Source of the DNA: Metallyticus violacea | Taxonomy: Eukaryota; Arthropoda; Insecta; Mantodea; Metallyticidae | Reading direction: 5' to 3' | DNA: 64,000 bases | NCBI GenBank assembly: GCA_030762175.1 | Contig: CM060838.1 | Location: forward strand, 20,140,501 to 20,204,500 | Shown: positions 1-12,000 of the stretch, in pieces | How positions within the stretch are numbered: the stretch's first letter is position 1 | How the letters are laid out: every line of letters starts with the position of its first letter | Translations under genes and position numbers: made by a program | Notes under the pieces: model-generated | Told to the model about the DNA's origin: nothing | The model's input: the letters and a program-made list of their open reading frames with translations, nothing else | The model's database searches: none

Positions 1-1854
1 ATAAGAGATGTTGCAAATGATGCGCCCTAACATATTGTCCCTCTCTCGTAACATTTTAACAAGTTGAAATGACACCTCTTTTTATGAATTAGTTTTTAAA
101 TACGTGTCGTGCACAAAAACCTGCTCTCCAAGACTATATTTATGCAGGGGTATAACTAACAAAGAACAATTTGCACACAATTAAAATACCGAGTAACGCA
201 CGGACACACAATCAAATAAACTACAAGTTGCTACCTGCACATGCATCACATGGCCTTGATAAGGTTTTCTCCCAGTACACAGCCGGCCCGAAACTCAAAT
301 AACCTCACTGTATAAAAGGTTAGAAAGGTTAGAAAGATGTTGAACCTCTTTCAGATTACGAGGGAACTGTGCAAGAACATTAGTGAAACACTTTAAAGTT
401 TTTTTACTATTTGTTACATTCGATGTGTTAAAGTTTGAAATTTTTGCACTACATTTTGGCTCTGATTTCATCGCTTATTGATAAACGCTTTGTTAATTCG
501 CGAGCTAAACAGATGCACAAATTGCAAAAATCAATGTTTAAAAATCACTATAAAATGCGAATTATACTATTTTTCCTTTAAGGAATTATAAGTTCAAGGT
601 TGTATTTTATTTCATTACTGTCAATGACAGTATGTAGCAATTGGTTTCTGCGCCTGCTTCTTTGCACGTACTCTCATCGCTTTTGTTTATTGTTACATTT
701 TATCAAATTTTATAATTTTTTCTCTTATTTTCGCCATAGTTGCTTATTTTACACTTTTATTATTTTTTTCTGTGCACTTTTGGTAGCACTTATACTTGTA
801 AAACTTTTCAAAAATCTTGGCTGAAGCTAAGTAGTCAACAGGTTCTACCCGGTTTTATTACGAACTTCCTAAATTGAATTACACTTATTAATCATTTCTT
901 CAGGTTCGGATTTGCGCACTTGACGAATTGACTTGCAACTAAAAAGAATTAATGCACATTGCTCTTTTAGTTATGGCTGACATAAATAGAACGTGTTAGG
1001 TATAAACGGGCAGATTATTTATATTGGAGATTTAGTAGTATGATAAATTAGCTTGCTTTTCAAATCGTATCAAAGCAAAAGCAGGAAAAGCGAGAAGAAG
1101 ACGAATTTTAGTTTCACTATGAATATGTATACCAACATTATAAATTATGTTGTTTGGACATGATAGCTATAAATTGCAAGTAAACGACTTAATTCACTTT
1201 AAGCTTTTTATTTCAGGTTTGATTAATTGATTGTAGCCAGATTTTTATACTTGCATTTTTTTTTCCCCCCACTTCAAGTTAATTTTACAGAGTAGTTCGA
1301 TTAATTAATCGAAGAGCGAAAAAAAAAACTCCAGCTACTACTGGTTAAAAACAGAAACGACACGTATTTAAGAGTGATTTTTCTATTTTTAAGATTGGAA
1401 CAGTTAATTACACAGCAGCTAAGTGTCAACAATGGGGCGTAAAGTGTAAGAAACAATGGTAACTTTTTGGCCTTTGGGTGTATTATGAAACACACTCATT
1501 CAATTATAAAAAAGAAACATAATGATATAAAACATGAAACCGCTGCGGAACACCTCGTAAGATCATTTTTGTTTAATACCATTCTGAGAATATTATTATA
1601 TAATTATTTGGCTTAATAAATTATTGTAAAATAATGATATAACACACCCATGTTGAGAGTTATTAGTAAAGGTGCAAGAACACGGTACTTTTTTTTCCAA
1701 TGCTCTTTTTAGTTAAGGACGAAAAGCTATACAATAGACTGTCTATATATAAATGTATACACACTTCAAGCAAAGAAAAAAACTGTAAACATAACAAAAC
1801 TGAAGGTACACAAACTATATATTGATGTTTATGATTTTTTTCTGCTGCAATCAT
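1..1854. other. AT-rich DNA without recognisable gene
   Basis: No reading frame here looks like a known protein; the longest open frame (600-824, +) is a low-complexity hydrophobic translation of T-rich DNA. A small tandem of GGTTAGAAA units lies near 324-341. The stretch around 283-318 shares a CTCAAATAACCTCACTGT core with 60090-60107. Nothing else stands out. Confidence 0.6.
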
Positions 1855-2050
1855 AGCAGATTTCCCACCATTACAGTGATTTACCCGCCCTTATCAATTT
1901 ATATTCATGAAAAATCACTGGGTCCCGCGGTTTCTAGGATTTACCCAAGTTTAGCGTCAATATACATAATTAATTGCGAATTCCAATAAGAGCAGATTTG
2001 CCAACGTTACAATATTTTACCCGCCTAACAATCCCCTGTCAATTTATATT
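1855..2050. repeat. local direct duplication, about 50 bp unit
   Basis: A segment at 1855-1905 (AGCAGATTTCCCACCATTAC at its start, ending in TCAATTTATATT) is repeated in diverged form at 1991-2050 (AGCAGATTTGCCAACGTTAC at its start, same ending). Both contain TTTACCCGCC. The spacing is about 136 bp. It is a degenerate local duplication and may be part of an old element. I see no coding content. Confidence 0.55.
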
Positions 2051-2879
2051 TAAAAGTTAGGGAGGACAACGCATAGGTCACATTATGTTTAACAAAAAAA
2101 AAAACAATACATGCAATATTTACACTGCGGCCACGCATAATAGTTCGGCTCTTTCCGCTGTCGCTCGGGAATTCCAACAGCTAGCAGCAAAAGTTGCGTT
2201 TTTTTTTTTTCCGTGCTCCGTGTAAGGTCAACTTATAGTAAAGAGAGCTGAAGACTCTATAGACAGAATGACGTCATTGAACGAAAGATTAATTATCATA
2301 AGAAAACTATCCTTGCTCATATTACTTCAAGCGAATTTGTTACTGCACTTTGCATATACATAAACGCTACCGCCGTCTGCTCAGAAGCAGCCATTTTCAA
2401 TCAGCTGTTGATTGATCTTCGCTTGTTCTTATTTTTGTTTAGCTAATACGTACGTTTGCGTCTTTCATTGTGAATACCCACGTACTACTAACGTAGTTAA
2501 TGTGTTACATGTTATTTTATTACGTTTATGTTCAATTTTCATTGTGAATGGGGCCTTTCTGACAGTCACAATTCCAGGAAGGTGTATTGCAAGATGTTTT
2601 AAATGCTCTTAAAACTAAATCTATCACATATATCATCTCTGAAAGATTAATGATGATTGTTATTGTAGTCACCACGGTCCTGAAATGGTTAACCTGATCC
2701 GGTCATAAAGATTACAACGTATAAAGCATACCATAGAGCCGCACTAAGCTACAAACATTATTTTTATTGGTTTTCTTCTCAAAAGCAATGTTTATGTTTA
2801 CTTAGTACATCTTGTAACAGATTTTATAGTTTTGTAATGACCCTTTCCAGCAGTCAATTTTCTGCGTTTGAAAGGTTAT

Positions 2880-3330
2880 CTCACATCTGCACGTGCTCTG
2901 TAAGGATATGGCGCGCTTACCTGTGTGCGTAATTTCCAGGGGATCTGGAGATGATGTTGCCGCATCCTTCCCCCTTAAGCTACAGGGGCATCATAACCTT
3001 CGACCTCTACATTTTCGTCTTAATACTGCGGCGGGCTGCTCCCGTTGCTAAGTGACCGCCATCAATTGTGGCACGCGGCGTTGCGGGCAACATTAACCAG
3101 GTCCACGTGTGCGCTAATGTCTCTTTCCTTCCGTCCATTAGCCGCTGTCTCTCTATGCTCTTCTTCGTAAAGTTACTGCCTTACCGGGCAAAGGACTCCC
3201 CCTCTTGCTGCTGATAAGGGAACCCTTGCTTTCTCTCAAGAAGCATTCTCGAAACACACGTGGCATTGCAGGAAACATAGCAGCAGACAATCACAAGTGC
3301 TCAAGACTGCAGATGTTTGATCACTTGGTA
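2880..3330. other. GC-richer island, unassigned
   Basis: This block is visibly richer in G+C and in CpG than its surroundings (GCGCGC near 2910, GGCACGCGGCGTTGCGGGC near 3070). It carries no long open frame and no similarity that I recognise. It could be a CpG-type regulatory region, an old element, or a short conserved non-coding block. No splice-flanked exon can be supported. Confidence 0.3.
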
Positions 3331-4496
3331 GAATCCTGTATGTTGGTCTAGTGGAAAAGCAATAGAAGATAGCGGAATAAAGAACCAATCATATTTATAT
3401 CATTATGAAACATGTCTTCTACTGTTACCTCTATCTTACACTGTTTCCCTTCCTTATCTGTCGGATCACCAATTCTACTCGGTAATTTCATAAACAGCAA
3501 TTGCTGTAAGATAAAATAACATTTTTGTTTTTAGAGTTGAAGTCTGTAAATAAAAAAAAAATATGAGATTTTAGTTTGAATATTCTACTGGGCTTAATAC
3601 TTTTCTTAAATTCCTTCTTTCTTTGCCTGTAAGTAATATTATTTTTCTTTAAACATGCACTTATTATACGATTTCCAGCTCATTTATTTGGCTTAAAAGG
3701 TTCACAAGAGAAAGGAGCAACATGAGTAGATTTCAATACTAACACTATACTTTAAGCTTTCCAAATTAGAGATAGCACTCAACTCTGTTTGTTACATGTT
3801 CGTTTGGTCTTTGAGCTTTTTGTTAATTGACTGTGGATAATTTTAAAATATAACCCACTTGGTTACAATAAGTATGTAATATAAGTAGAATATGTTAAAA
3901 GAAGAAAAAAAAACTATAGGAGGAAATGAAAAAAAAAAAACAGGTCATTGCCTAAAACACCTTTATTTTCTTTACATTGTAAACCACGGTGAAGTTAAAC
4001 TTCTACATAAAATGAACTATTGCTAAAGAAAAGACGTTTAATAATGCCTATAAATATTGATTTTTAACCTATTTTTTATAATTTTTCATATTTAATTGCA
4101 TCGCAAGTTTTTACGAAAAACTTAGAAATGTCATAGTTTTTTTCTTTACGTGGCACGGTATTATTTATTAGTTGGTGCAAAATGGCAACAATTGTATATA
4201 CGAAGTCAACAATCAGTTTTTATAGATAACGTTTCAAGTATCTTATTTATAAACCCCACGTTCATTTCAATAATGCATATAGTAAATCGTGGTTAAATAT
4301 AGTGTTTTAGAGAACGAGTTTATTTTGAATCTTAGATTTCTCTTTGTTATCGTGTAAATATGTTTCCCTCCAATTCTGCACCGCATTATTGATACTCATT
4401 TTTGAGATAGTTAATTGTAGTTATTGTTTTATTGGTTGTACTAGAGGTTAAGCAACTTGCTTGTATTTCTAGCTGTTTTAACACTTTATTTAGCAA
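3331..4496. other. AT-rich DNA without recognisable gene
   Basis: Only homopolymer runs and AT-rich low complexity are seen, for example A-runs near 3908 and 3931. No open frame of note. Confidence 0.6.
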
Positions 4497-5159
4497 GCTT
4501 ATTTTTATGTATAATGGATATCATACCTAAGAAGAAAAGTAATGTCATAACTCTCAATGAATTTGGTAATGTGACTCAGAGAAAGATAGCAGCTGAATGT
4601 AATGTAAGTTTGAGTGCTGTTAATAGTATTATTAGAAGGCAAAATTATATTGAGTCAATTTTACTTCAAAAGAAAGGAGATGTGGCCGAAAACGAAAAAT
4701 GTTCACAAAAGAAGATGTGTTGGGGCTGTTTTCAATTCACAGGTACTAAATGTTTGATTCCTATTGACAAAATTCATGAACAGCGACATTATTGAAAAAA
4801 CCCGCCCAGAAACGAAAAGATTGGCTGAGGAGCTAAACGTTGAAAGTGCAATTTTCTAGCAAGATGTTGCTCCACGTCATGCATCCAAGAATGTTAAACA
4901 TTTCATGGCAAAAAATGGTTTTTAGTGTTTGGACTAGCCTGGAAATTCACCAGATCTCAGCTTAATAGAGAACCCTTGGGCGATTGTCAAGAAGCAGATG
5001 TGAATAATGAACTGCATCACCAAAAAGATGATTTGTGATGTGATAAAATTGTGTTTTCTTTACCCAGAAATAAAGGGAATATGTAGGAAACTTGTTGACT
5101 TTATGTTTAAATGGGTGAAAATGGGAATTAAAACCAAAGGTGGGCATATTAAATGCTAA
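4497..5159 (+). pseudogene. Tc1-type transposase relic
   Basis: This is a degraded Tc1-family DNA transposase that would have cut and pasted its own element. An ATG at 4514 opens a frame with a helix-turn-helix region (residues VTQRKIAAECNVSLSAVNSI). A shifted frame near 4682 shows the Tc1 linker motif CGRKRK. The catalytic core is internally deleted: WGCFQFTGTKCLIPID near 4720 is the WGCF block after the first catalytic Asp. Later frames give QDVAPRHASKNVKHF, the block with the second Asp (near 4861), then PGNSPDLSLIENPWAIVKK (near 4939-4995), the block before the catalytic Glu. The family's C-terminal KGGH is near 5137, with the stop at 5157-5159. At least three frameshifts and an in-frame stop make it dead. 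No terminal inverted repeats were identified. Confidence 0.85.
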
Positions 5160-8100
5160 AACATGGTTAGTGTAAGGTAATATTGGAAAATGTATGAAAT
5201 AATTTAAAAATAAAATAATATCTTTATTCATACCAACGAGGGTGGATAGTGTGGAGCATTTAAATTGTTAAGTAGTCTTACTAATTTAGTATGATACCGT
5301 TGTTCAATAAAAATATCTTAAAACATCGCTGTATATACAGTCACGGAAAACTATGGATTTATATTCCAGGCTCTTGTGAATGCAATGTGCAGAAAGTGTG
5401 TTCTGCTTCACATAAGATGACTATAGTTTATGTGAATTTCCAAAGAGGCATTTCTCTTTTAGATAAATCATTTGAAACAGTTCTGAAATAAATATCACCT
5501 ACATAGACACTGAAAAACACTAAAAGAAAACTTGCAACGTTTCTTTCTTGCAGGTTGAGTCATTCATTGATTAAAAATTACAACCAATATATATCTTATT
5601 TTTTTAAAAAATATAATTCATTTTTGGCTGCCTATTTCTAATATTTCAGGCCTAAAAGGCCCATCCTACTTATAAATTTTGTAGAGCACCATTTATCCGT
5701 ACAAAAAGATAAAGGACAAGAGAATTAGGATGTACCTCGTGAAATGAAAGGAATCAGAGATAGAGCCGAGTCGCAAGCTTCGTGCTTTTATAACTTCTTT
5801 CTACGTAGATATACGGAATGTGAAATGATGCCCCAATATATGCTCCTATGGGCATCTCTGAAATCAGTGATCTGCGATAGAAAATGTTGTCAGTCATACT
5901 TCCTTCTTATTGTTGAGTATTTTCAAAACGAATCACCAAACCGTGATAAATATACAAGACTTGGAAATACAGAAAGGGAATGAAAAGGGAAAGGGATGAA
6001 AGAATGAATGAAGAGCTCGTTCGTTTTCGGAATAGCACCCTTCAATTACTCAGGAGTCTGGGTAGCAAGTACTTGGGAAGTCTATCGGGCGTGTCGATAT
6101 AATGACCATTATCATTGCATGCCCACTGGGAGAATTCTTCTTATTCTTGATGATGATGTTGGCAACGAATGATGAAGCTCCCTAGAGGACCTCTCGTATC
6201 TGACTTTCCACAAGACTGCCTGCCCTTGCTGCAACAGAGATGCACGCTGATGAGCGGCCATGTGCAGGCCTTTCTTTGTAGTGCTTTATCCATCCATCTA
6301 TCCGTCCATCTATCTAATATTACATAGCTACTCTAATTGCACCAGCCTAGCTGTTTATTTGTTTGCTCTGTAGCATTTATCAAAATATTTATATCTATGC
6401 ATCATTTGCTGATTAGTCCTTAAATGAGGCTATTATACCTCCATCCCCGATTTGAATTTGGCCAGACGGACATGATATTAAAAAAATGATTGCAGCATAC
6501 GGATTGTAGAGGAGTTTTAGACAAACAATTGCTGATAAGTAACTATGGCCTGTGCAGTGTTTTTCGAAAGGTACGTGATAATGGAGGGAAGATCATGGAA
6601 GGATTTTGACTACTTTATTAATTGGTTCTCAGGGATAATGATAATTTCTTCCCCTTCGATGATATTTTCCATTGCTCCGACTAGCTCTGGAATTTTTGTG
6701 ATTACGAAATCACAGGGAAAGGAGGTTACCAGGAACTTTACAGGAGAATTATTAAATCTGTGATATTGTGAAATGAAGCACGATTTATTAACAAAGTAGG
6801 CTACACTTAAAGAGACACCGTTATTCCTTGGAGAATTAAACTGATAAATGTGCCACTTTTGCACTAACTATGACGATCATACACTGATGTCCTTGCGCTT
6901 TGATAACTCCGAAACTTCCTGCTTTTAACTCAATAAAACTGTTATTGATGCATTTGTATACTTGACAAGACTGATCATACTACAAAACGCAATTCCGTAA
7001 TAACAAACAAACACCCGCTAACGACTTCTAACCAAGAACTGCAAAAACTGGTGAAAGACTGGTCCTGAGCCTCAAAATAGTAAGCTTAAGTAAACGTGGA
7101 GGTCGATCAGTCTGTCTGACGCTGCCTTTATTCTTTCCAAATATTATTTTAGAAAGATCTAGAAAATTCCCTTTCATCTAATATCTGTTGGATACTGAAC
7201 TCGCATAATGTCCTTCTCATCTCTCTTATTGGCTATCATGTCTCCGTGATTTTCGATATCAACCATCGCCATTGTTTTCTTCCTTGAATGGTTATCGCCT
7301 GGTCTCTTTATCCCCATAGCTGGCATGTGTTTATTACGCCTATCCTTACCTAATATAACAAAATCACAACTCTCTACGCCAGGTCCAGTTTTTATAGCTC
7401 GGGTATTTTGCACTGTCGTAAGAAAACACAACGCATCAACACATTTACAAGAAATAAAAATGACACTACAATCATGATTAAAAAAGGAAAGTTACATAAA
7501 ATTAGTTAATGTGTTGATTATAATTTATATCGGAGTGACAAATAATTAATTCCACCTCATCTATCTGTTTAAATTTCAACAGTTTTAAAGTTATGGCTTT
7601 AAGTTTTTAAACAATGGTACATACAACTTTGACTTATGAAACTTGTGTTCGAAATGATACCATACAATAATGGACGGAAGCTGTAGTGCATGTCTCTTTG
7701 GCTCAGTCTGTTAAGATACTGGCGTCATGTAAAAGTGGATTATTGTTAGACTTTTGTGCCGATTTTGCGCTCCTATATCTATCTAAATCGATATTTTTAC
7801 CTCCATATTCCCTAATTTACTGTACCTTCTCGAATCGTTTCGTAGGAATGACCTCGTGTTGGAAGCACTCACCTATTGACTGACGTGTCTTTCTTGTCAA
7901 AAAACATGTAAGGCAGAAGCACTCTGGCTTTAAGGGAAAATATTTGGCTCTTGTAATTAGACATTTAAGGAAATCTTGGCTGCATATCCAGTGACCCAGG
8001 TATTCAGGTATTAATGTATTCTGCTCTAAAAGAAGTGTATTGTATAATGTATACATTTGGATTTTAATGCTTTTCTTAATGCAAGTTTTTTTCTTTTAAT

Positions 8101-9027
8101 AATTTTTAATAACCTTGTGAGATCATTTGACGACATTATGTTATGCAGTAAGGGGAACTTGCTTTGGCAATTAATTATTTTTTCATAACTTTTAATCATA
8201 TTTATTAGATATTTTGTTTATTTTAATAATGTTTTAATAAATTGTATTTTAAAGGGTAGATGTGCGTTTTATCCATCTATTTATTCTACTTCCATACTAG
8301 TTAGTCACCTTTCCAGGGTATCTCTTGAGATTTTATTTCAAAATGTTCCATATAGGACATGGTGAAGCCTGCTAAAATTGTGGAACACTGAAACAATATA
8401 ACAATTGATAGCAGAGCAAAGGTAGCAAAGCGTAATCTTTGTAAAGTATGTAACAAGGTAACCCAAGTAATCCGTCGTATCAAAATGCAAAGTGTCGTCA
8501 CAGATTTAACCAAACGTTAGATCATGAGTATAGGAAAATGTATGGTCCTCCACTTATGAATTTCTATGGGGTTTCATCACAAATTTTAATTAATGCGAAA
8601 ATCACAGCGTTGAGACCAACTTGCGAGTCATGTAGTGTGCAGTGTGCGAAGATGTCTATCTTCGGTGGTATCACTGCTGACATGCATTCTTAGCATACTG
8701 ATTCGTAACAGGCTCTGTCGTGGCACCTTCCACCTGCCTTCGATGATCGATTACTTGCAAGAAAAATTAAAGCTGCTTATTACTTAGAATGCATGCACTT
8801 CGCATTTGATGTTGATGTTAGGGTTTGCATAATTTAACATCCAGTGAAGGCGGATGCACTTTTTTCTTCCGATGCTAATGCGAGCTTGGGAAGAAAAATA
8901 TATGTCTCGAGGCAACGTGGAAGCCGATGAGAAATTGAAGACTAGAACGAGGTGCGGCTAAACTTGTCTCGTTTTACATAGGATGTAACAGACTATAAAG
9001 AACTACGTTTCACAAAATTTTCGTCCT
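5160..9027. other. long AT-rich stretch, no recognisable gene
   Basis: No frame here matches a family I know. There is a short ATCC/ATCT tetranucleotide microsatellite at about 6291-6317. A GC-richer patch lies at 6085-6290, and a 20-bp region near 7696-7720 faintly resembles a tRNA A box (GGCTCAGTCTGTTAAGA) without a supporting B box. The open frames at 7174-7431 (-) and 5744-5983 (+) are short and unrecognised, and are probably chance. Confidence 0.55.
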
Positions 9028-9040
9028 AGAACAGCAAGGC

Positions 9041-9278
9041 TTGCGTTGATTTGGTTTATTTACGGACGCTCTGTAACAGCTCAGGTCATCAGCGTCCCAT
9101 TCAACTCAGGGCGTGAAATGGCCGATAAATTTTGCTCAGAAGCCTCTTCTTTCAGGCTTGAGGTTCTTTTTCGTGCCGTAAATGTACGACACGGGACCCA
9201 CGGTCTTACTTCCCTTCCGAAGGAAGCCATACTAAGGATTTTTACGCCCGAAAAAATCCATCGATCCTGGCCGGGTTA
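9041..9278 (-). mobile_element. SINE-D copy 1, with 13-bp target-site duplication
   Basis: This short interspersed element lies on the minus strand and is flanked by a perfect 13-bp direct repeat, AGAACAGCAAGGC, at 9028-9040 and 9279-9291. Read on the minus strand it begins inside the tRNA-type B box (AACCCGGCCAGGATCGATGG), continues through the family core (CTTCCTTCGGAAGGGAAGTA, then GGCCGATAAATTTTGCTCAG read on plus) and ends with GTCCGTAAATAAACCAAATC. It is 5'-truncated within the tRNA-like head. The duplication shows insertion by target-primed reverse transcription, so a LINE supplied the enzymes. The open frame across it (9046-9279, +) is a by-product. Confidence 0.88.
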
Positions 9279-9291
9279 AGAACAGCAAGGC

Positions 9292-11439
9292 AAAAACAAC
9301 ATTTATTTTGAATCTAAATACTAGATTATTTTTATAAATAAGCACAACATTTTTGTATCTCTTAAAAAATCATAATATACCTAAAAGCTTTAGAAAGTTT
9401 AACTTGTTGGGTTTTCTTTTCTTATTTCCTTTTTTTTTTTTTATTTGTGATCAACCCCTTATTTTATTTTATATACCAATTTTATGAATTGGGGGGGGGG
9501 TAAATATGTTTACCCTATATTTTGAAACCAGCTGTATACACTTAAAACCTAAATTTAAAACAATCATATGCAGTATTTAACTGATCATATGTTTGTCTCT
9601 TTTCGTTTTTCTTGTAAAATTGAAACCTTAATCATAACAAAATCAATAATGTAAAAAATAAATATTTTTAAATTTAAATGTGATTCGCTAATTATAAAAA
9701 TACGAATTTATATATTTAATATAGAGAGTTGTATGACTCAACACCCTGGATCGCAAAGTTTCCGCTTTGTAAACAACAAGGAACGGTATAAAATCAATAA
9801 ACACATTTTAGCAATGCCCTTATGAGTCACGGAGAGTGACTAAATAAACACCAGTGAAATTTATAAATATTGCAACAGCAATTTTATTTTAATTGACAAA
9901 GGAGATAAAAGGAGACCCTTCTACTAGCAGTCTATGAGAGAGATACGTCTAACCAACTCACCTGCTGTGTTGAACGGCCAGCTTTCCCCCGCGTTAGCAA
10001 GAAACTTCCGTTCCGGCTGGAAACGCCTGCAGTATAATGTTACCCATGAGTCTAAGTGCCAGAGACAAGAACTAATCTCCCATCTTCAATATACCGCGAA
10101 CCCTGCTGAAACAACAGTTTTCATTGTCTACCTTACATATGTTAAAGAGCGCCGCTTTGACAACGCAGAAGCGCGGATTAGTGAGCTGTACAGTCGGTTT
10201 CACTAATGCTGGATAAAATCCTGCTATTTCGAAGCTTGCAACTATCTGCAGGCAGCAATTGCAACTTACAGTTTATTTCAAGTTATGGACTGTTATAGAG
10301 AGCATTAATCCATATTTTGTTCTTTAAATTTTTTTAAAAAAAATAATAATTTCAGTGTTGTTACCAATGTCTGTGAATGATGAAAAATAATAACGTGGAA
10401 GTTTTTACTTGCTTTTTACTGGAAATATTTGCTATTATTAATGTTTGATATTATAGTTATTTTGTTTTCATTTCAGTAAACAATAGTGTTGGTGGTCCCT
10501 TTGAAATGTTACATACATTCTGAGGGAGGAATGCAATCTCTATTGCTCTGTCGAACTTTGAAAGGAAGGAAAATAAATATAGCGTAGGAAAGATAAATGT
10601 AATTTTTTAAAAAATTGCTAGCAAAATAATTACTTTCTAATCTACAGAGTACAGAAAATAGGAAACAAATTATGATGGAGTAAACTTCTTGGAAGCATGC
10701 TATTATATTATGGCGCAATCCAAATTGAAATATAAACAATATTTCAATTTGATAGCACTCTTTCTTTATAATCGTTATCGTCATCCTTACAGTATTTTTA
10801 AGTGTCGATAAATGTCTCTGTGTCTACTGTAGCTAAACTTATTTTAGTTATCTTCATTTTCCTTTTTAATCTGAAATTGCCTAATCTTCATCATATCATT
10901 GGTCTGTCCCATCCAGTTTTTTCTTTCCAGTTGAAGCATTAAATTATTCTACAACATTTTTGGTAATTTCTAATCATGCATCATTACAATACCTATTACA
11001 TTAACAACATTTAAATGTTTTAATTTCTATGGATTGTAAATTTTATTTTTCCTCGTATCACTTAATTTCAGATTACGTATAATGTATAATATAAAATTAA
11101 TTTTACTGGGAAGTTCTTTTATATATATAATTTTCTCTTCAATTATATTTCAGTACCATAAGTTTTAAAGGCATGTTGTACCTTTTTATTTCTTTTTAAA
11201 CGTTCTAGACTAAAAACTTTCACCCAACTATGCTTATGCCGATAGATGTGCTATAATTAAGTTCTTTGTATTTTTTTTTTCAAATATTTTACCAAGCTTT
11301 TACGCGCAAACTTGGCCGCTAACTGGCGGCAAACACAACGTCTGATGAGAAAGCGACTCCCAACAAAATTTGACTGGTATCACTGCACCTGAGACTGTGA
11401 TTTTTTAAAGTTATATTGTAACAATAAAATATTATATTT
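9292..11439. other. AT-rich DNA with one unrecognised open frame
   Basis: Mostly AT-rich with homopolymers (G10 at about 9492-9501, T-run near 9430). A more balanced patch at 9900-10210 contains the open frame listed separately. Nothing else can be supported. Confidence 0.55.
9934..10206 (+). CDS. unrecognised 90-codon open frame, doubtful
   Basis: The frame runs from an ATG at 9934 to a TAA ending at 10206. The product is hydrophilic and charged in its last third (KERRFDNAEARISELYSRF), with no signal peptide and no membrane segment, and base composition is less AT-biased than the surroundings. I do not recognise a family. No splice sites, promoter or poly(A) signal can be tied to it. It may be an old exon, an element remnant or chance. 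Low confidence. Confidence 0.15.
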   Translation: MREIRLTNSPAVLNGQLSPALARNFRSGWKRLQYNVTHESKCQRQELISHLQYTANPAETTVFIVYLTYVKERRFDNAEARISELYSRFH

Positions 11440-12000
11440 AAACTCGTTGTCACAGACACACCAACACACCTTTTTTTCTTAAAACATTTAAGGGAGTTTT
11501 ATGTATAAACTCGGGTTTCTCTGTTGCTGTAAGACGCAACATAACCATTTAAATGGAAGCAGGCCTCGGAGGCGAAGAATGGAGAGAGTGAAGATCAAGT
11601 ACATTTCGTAAAATTACAGAAATTTAACTCATTAAGTAGCTGCAATTGCTCCACAATAATGACTACATGGCTTCAGTTTTAACTGTTTCGTAGCTTCTTA
11701 AGTTGTGGTTTACGAAATTGAGTTTCCTATGCCAAGCCGTTGGAGAGATTTTTAGAACTAAGATGCAGTTTTTCTCAGTTTCGCCTTAGTAAGCACACAT
11801 TGTTCTACCTGTCGTTTCTTATCGAGAATAGATTCCGTTTTTCTAAATTTGTTTGCAGCATCTCGGAAGGGAGAACGTTTACCAGGAAATTTTATTAAAA
11901 ACTGCCTTTTAACTTCTCTGCACGAATCTGCAATGCCATATGTGTCGCAAATAAAATGCTTTCTTTTAATGTCTGCTTCTTTGTGACTTATGAATAGCAT
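11440..12000 (-). pseudogene. mariner-like transposase relic (N-terminal half)
   Basis: Read on the minus strand from about 12000 downward, this shows the N-terminal helix-turn-helix of the insect mariner-like group (residues YGIADSCREVKRQF, then FPGKRSPFRDAANKFRKTES and LDKKRQV). After a stop near 11757 the second DNA-binding helix follows (SISKTTTQEATKQLKLKP, with one stop inside, near 11670). Near 11570-11500 comes the start of the catalytic domain, EACFHLNGYVASYSNREKPE, where the family has the first catalytic Asp in a DEAWFHLNGYV-type block. The rest of the DDE domain is missing. Several stops and deletions make it non-functional. Confidence 0.8.

Noticed and set aside
7686..7760. Possible tRNA-derived SINE head
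   Set aside because: Only an A-box-like word is present; no B box at the right distance and no match to SINE-C or SINE-D bodies.
9046..9279. 77-codon open frame as a gene
   Set aside because: It lies wholly within SINE-D copy 1, antisense to the element; a frame in the same antisense register recurs at 22078-22377 because that is another copy.
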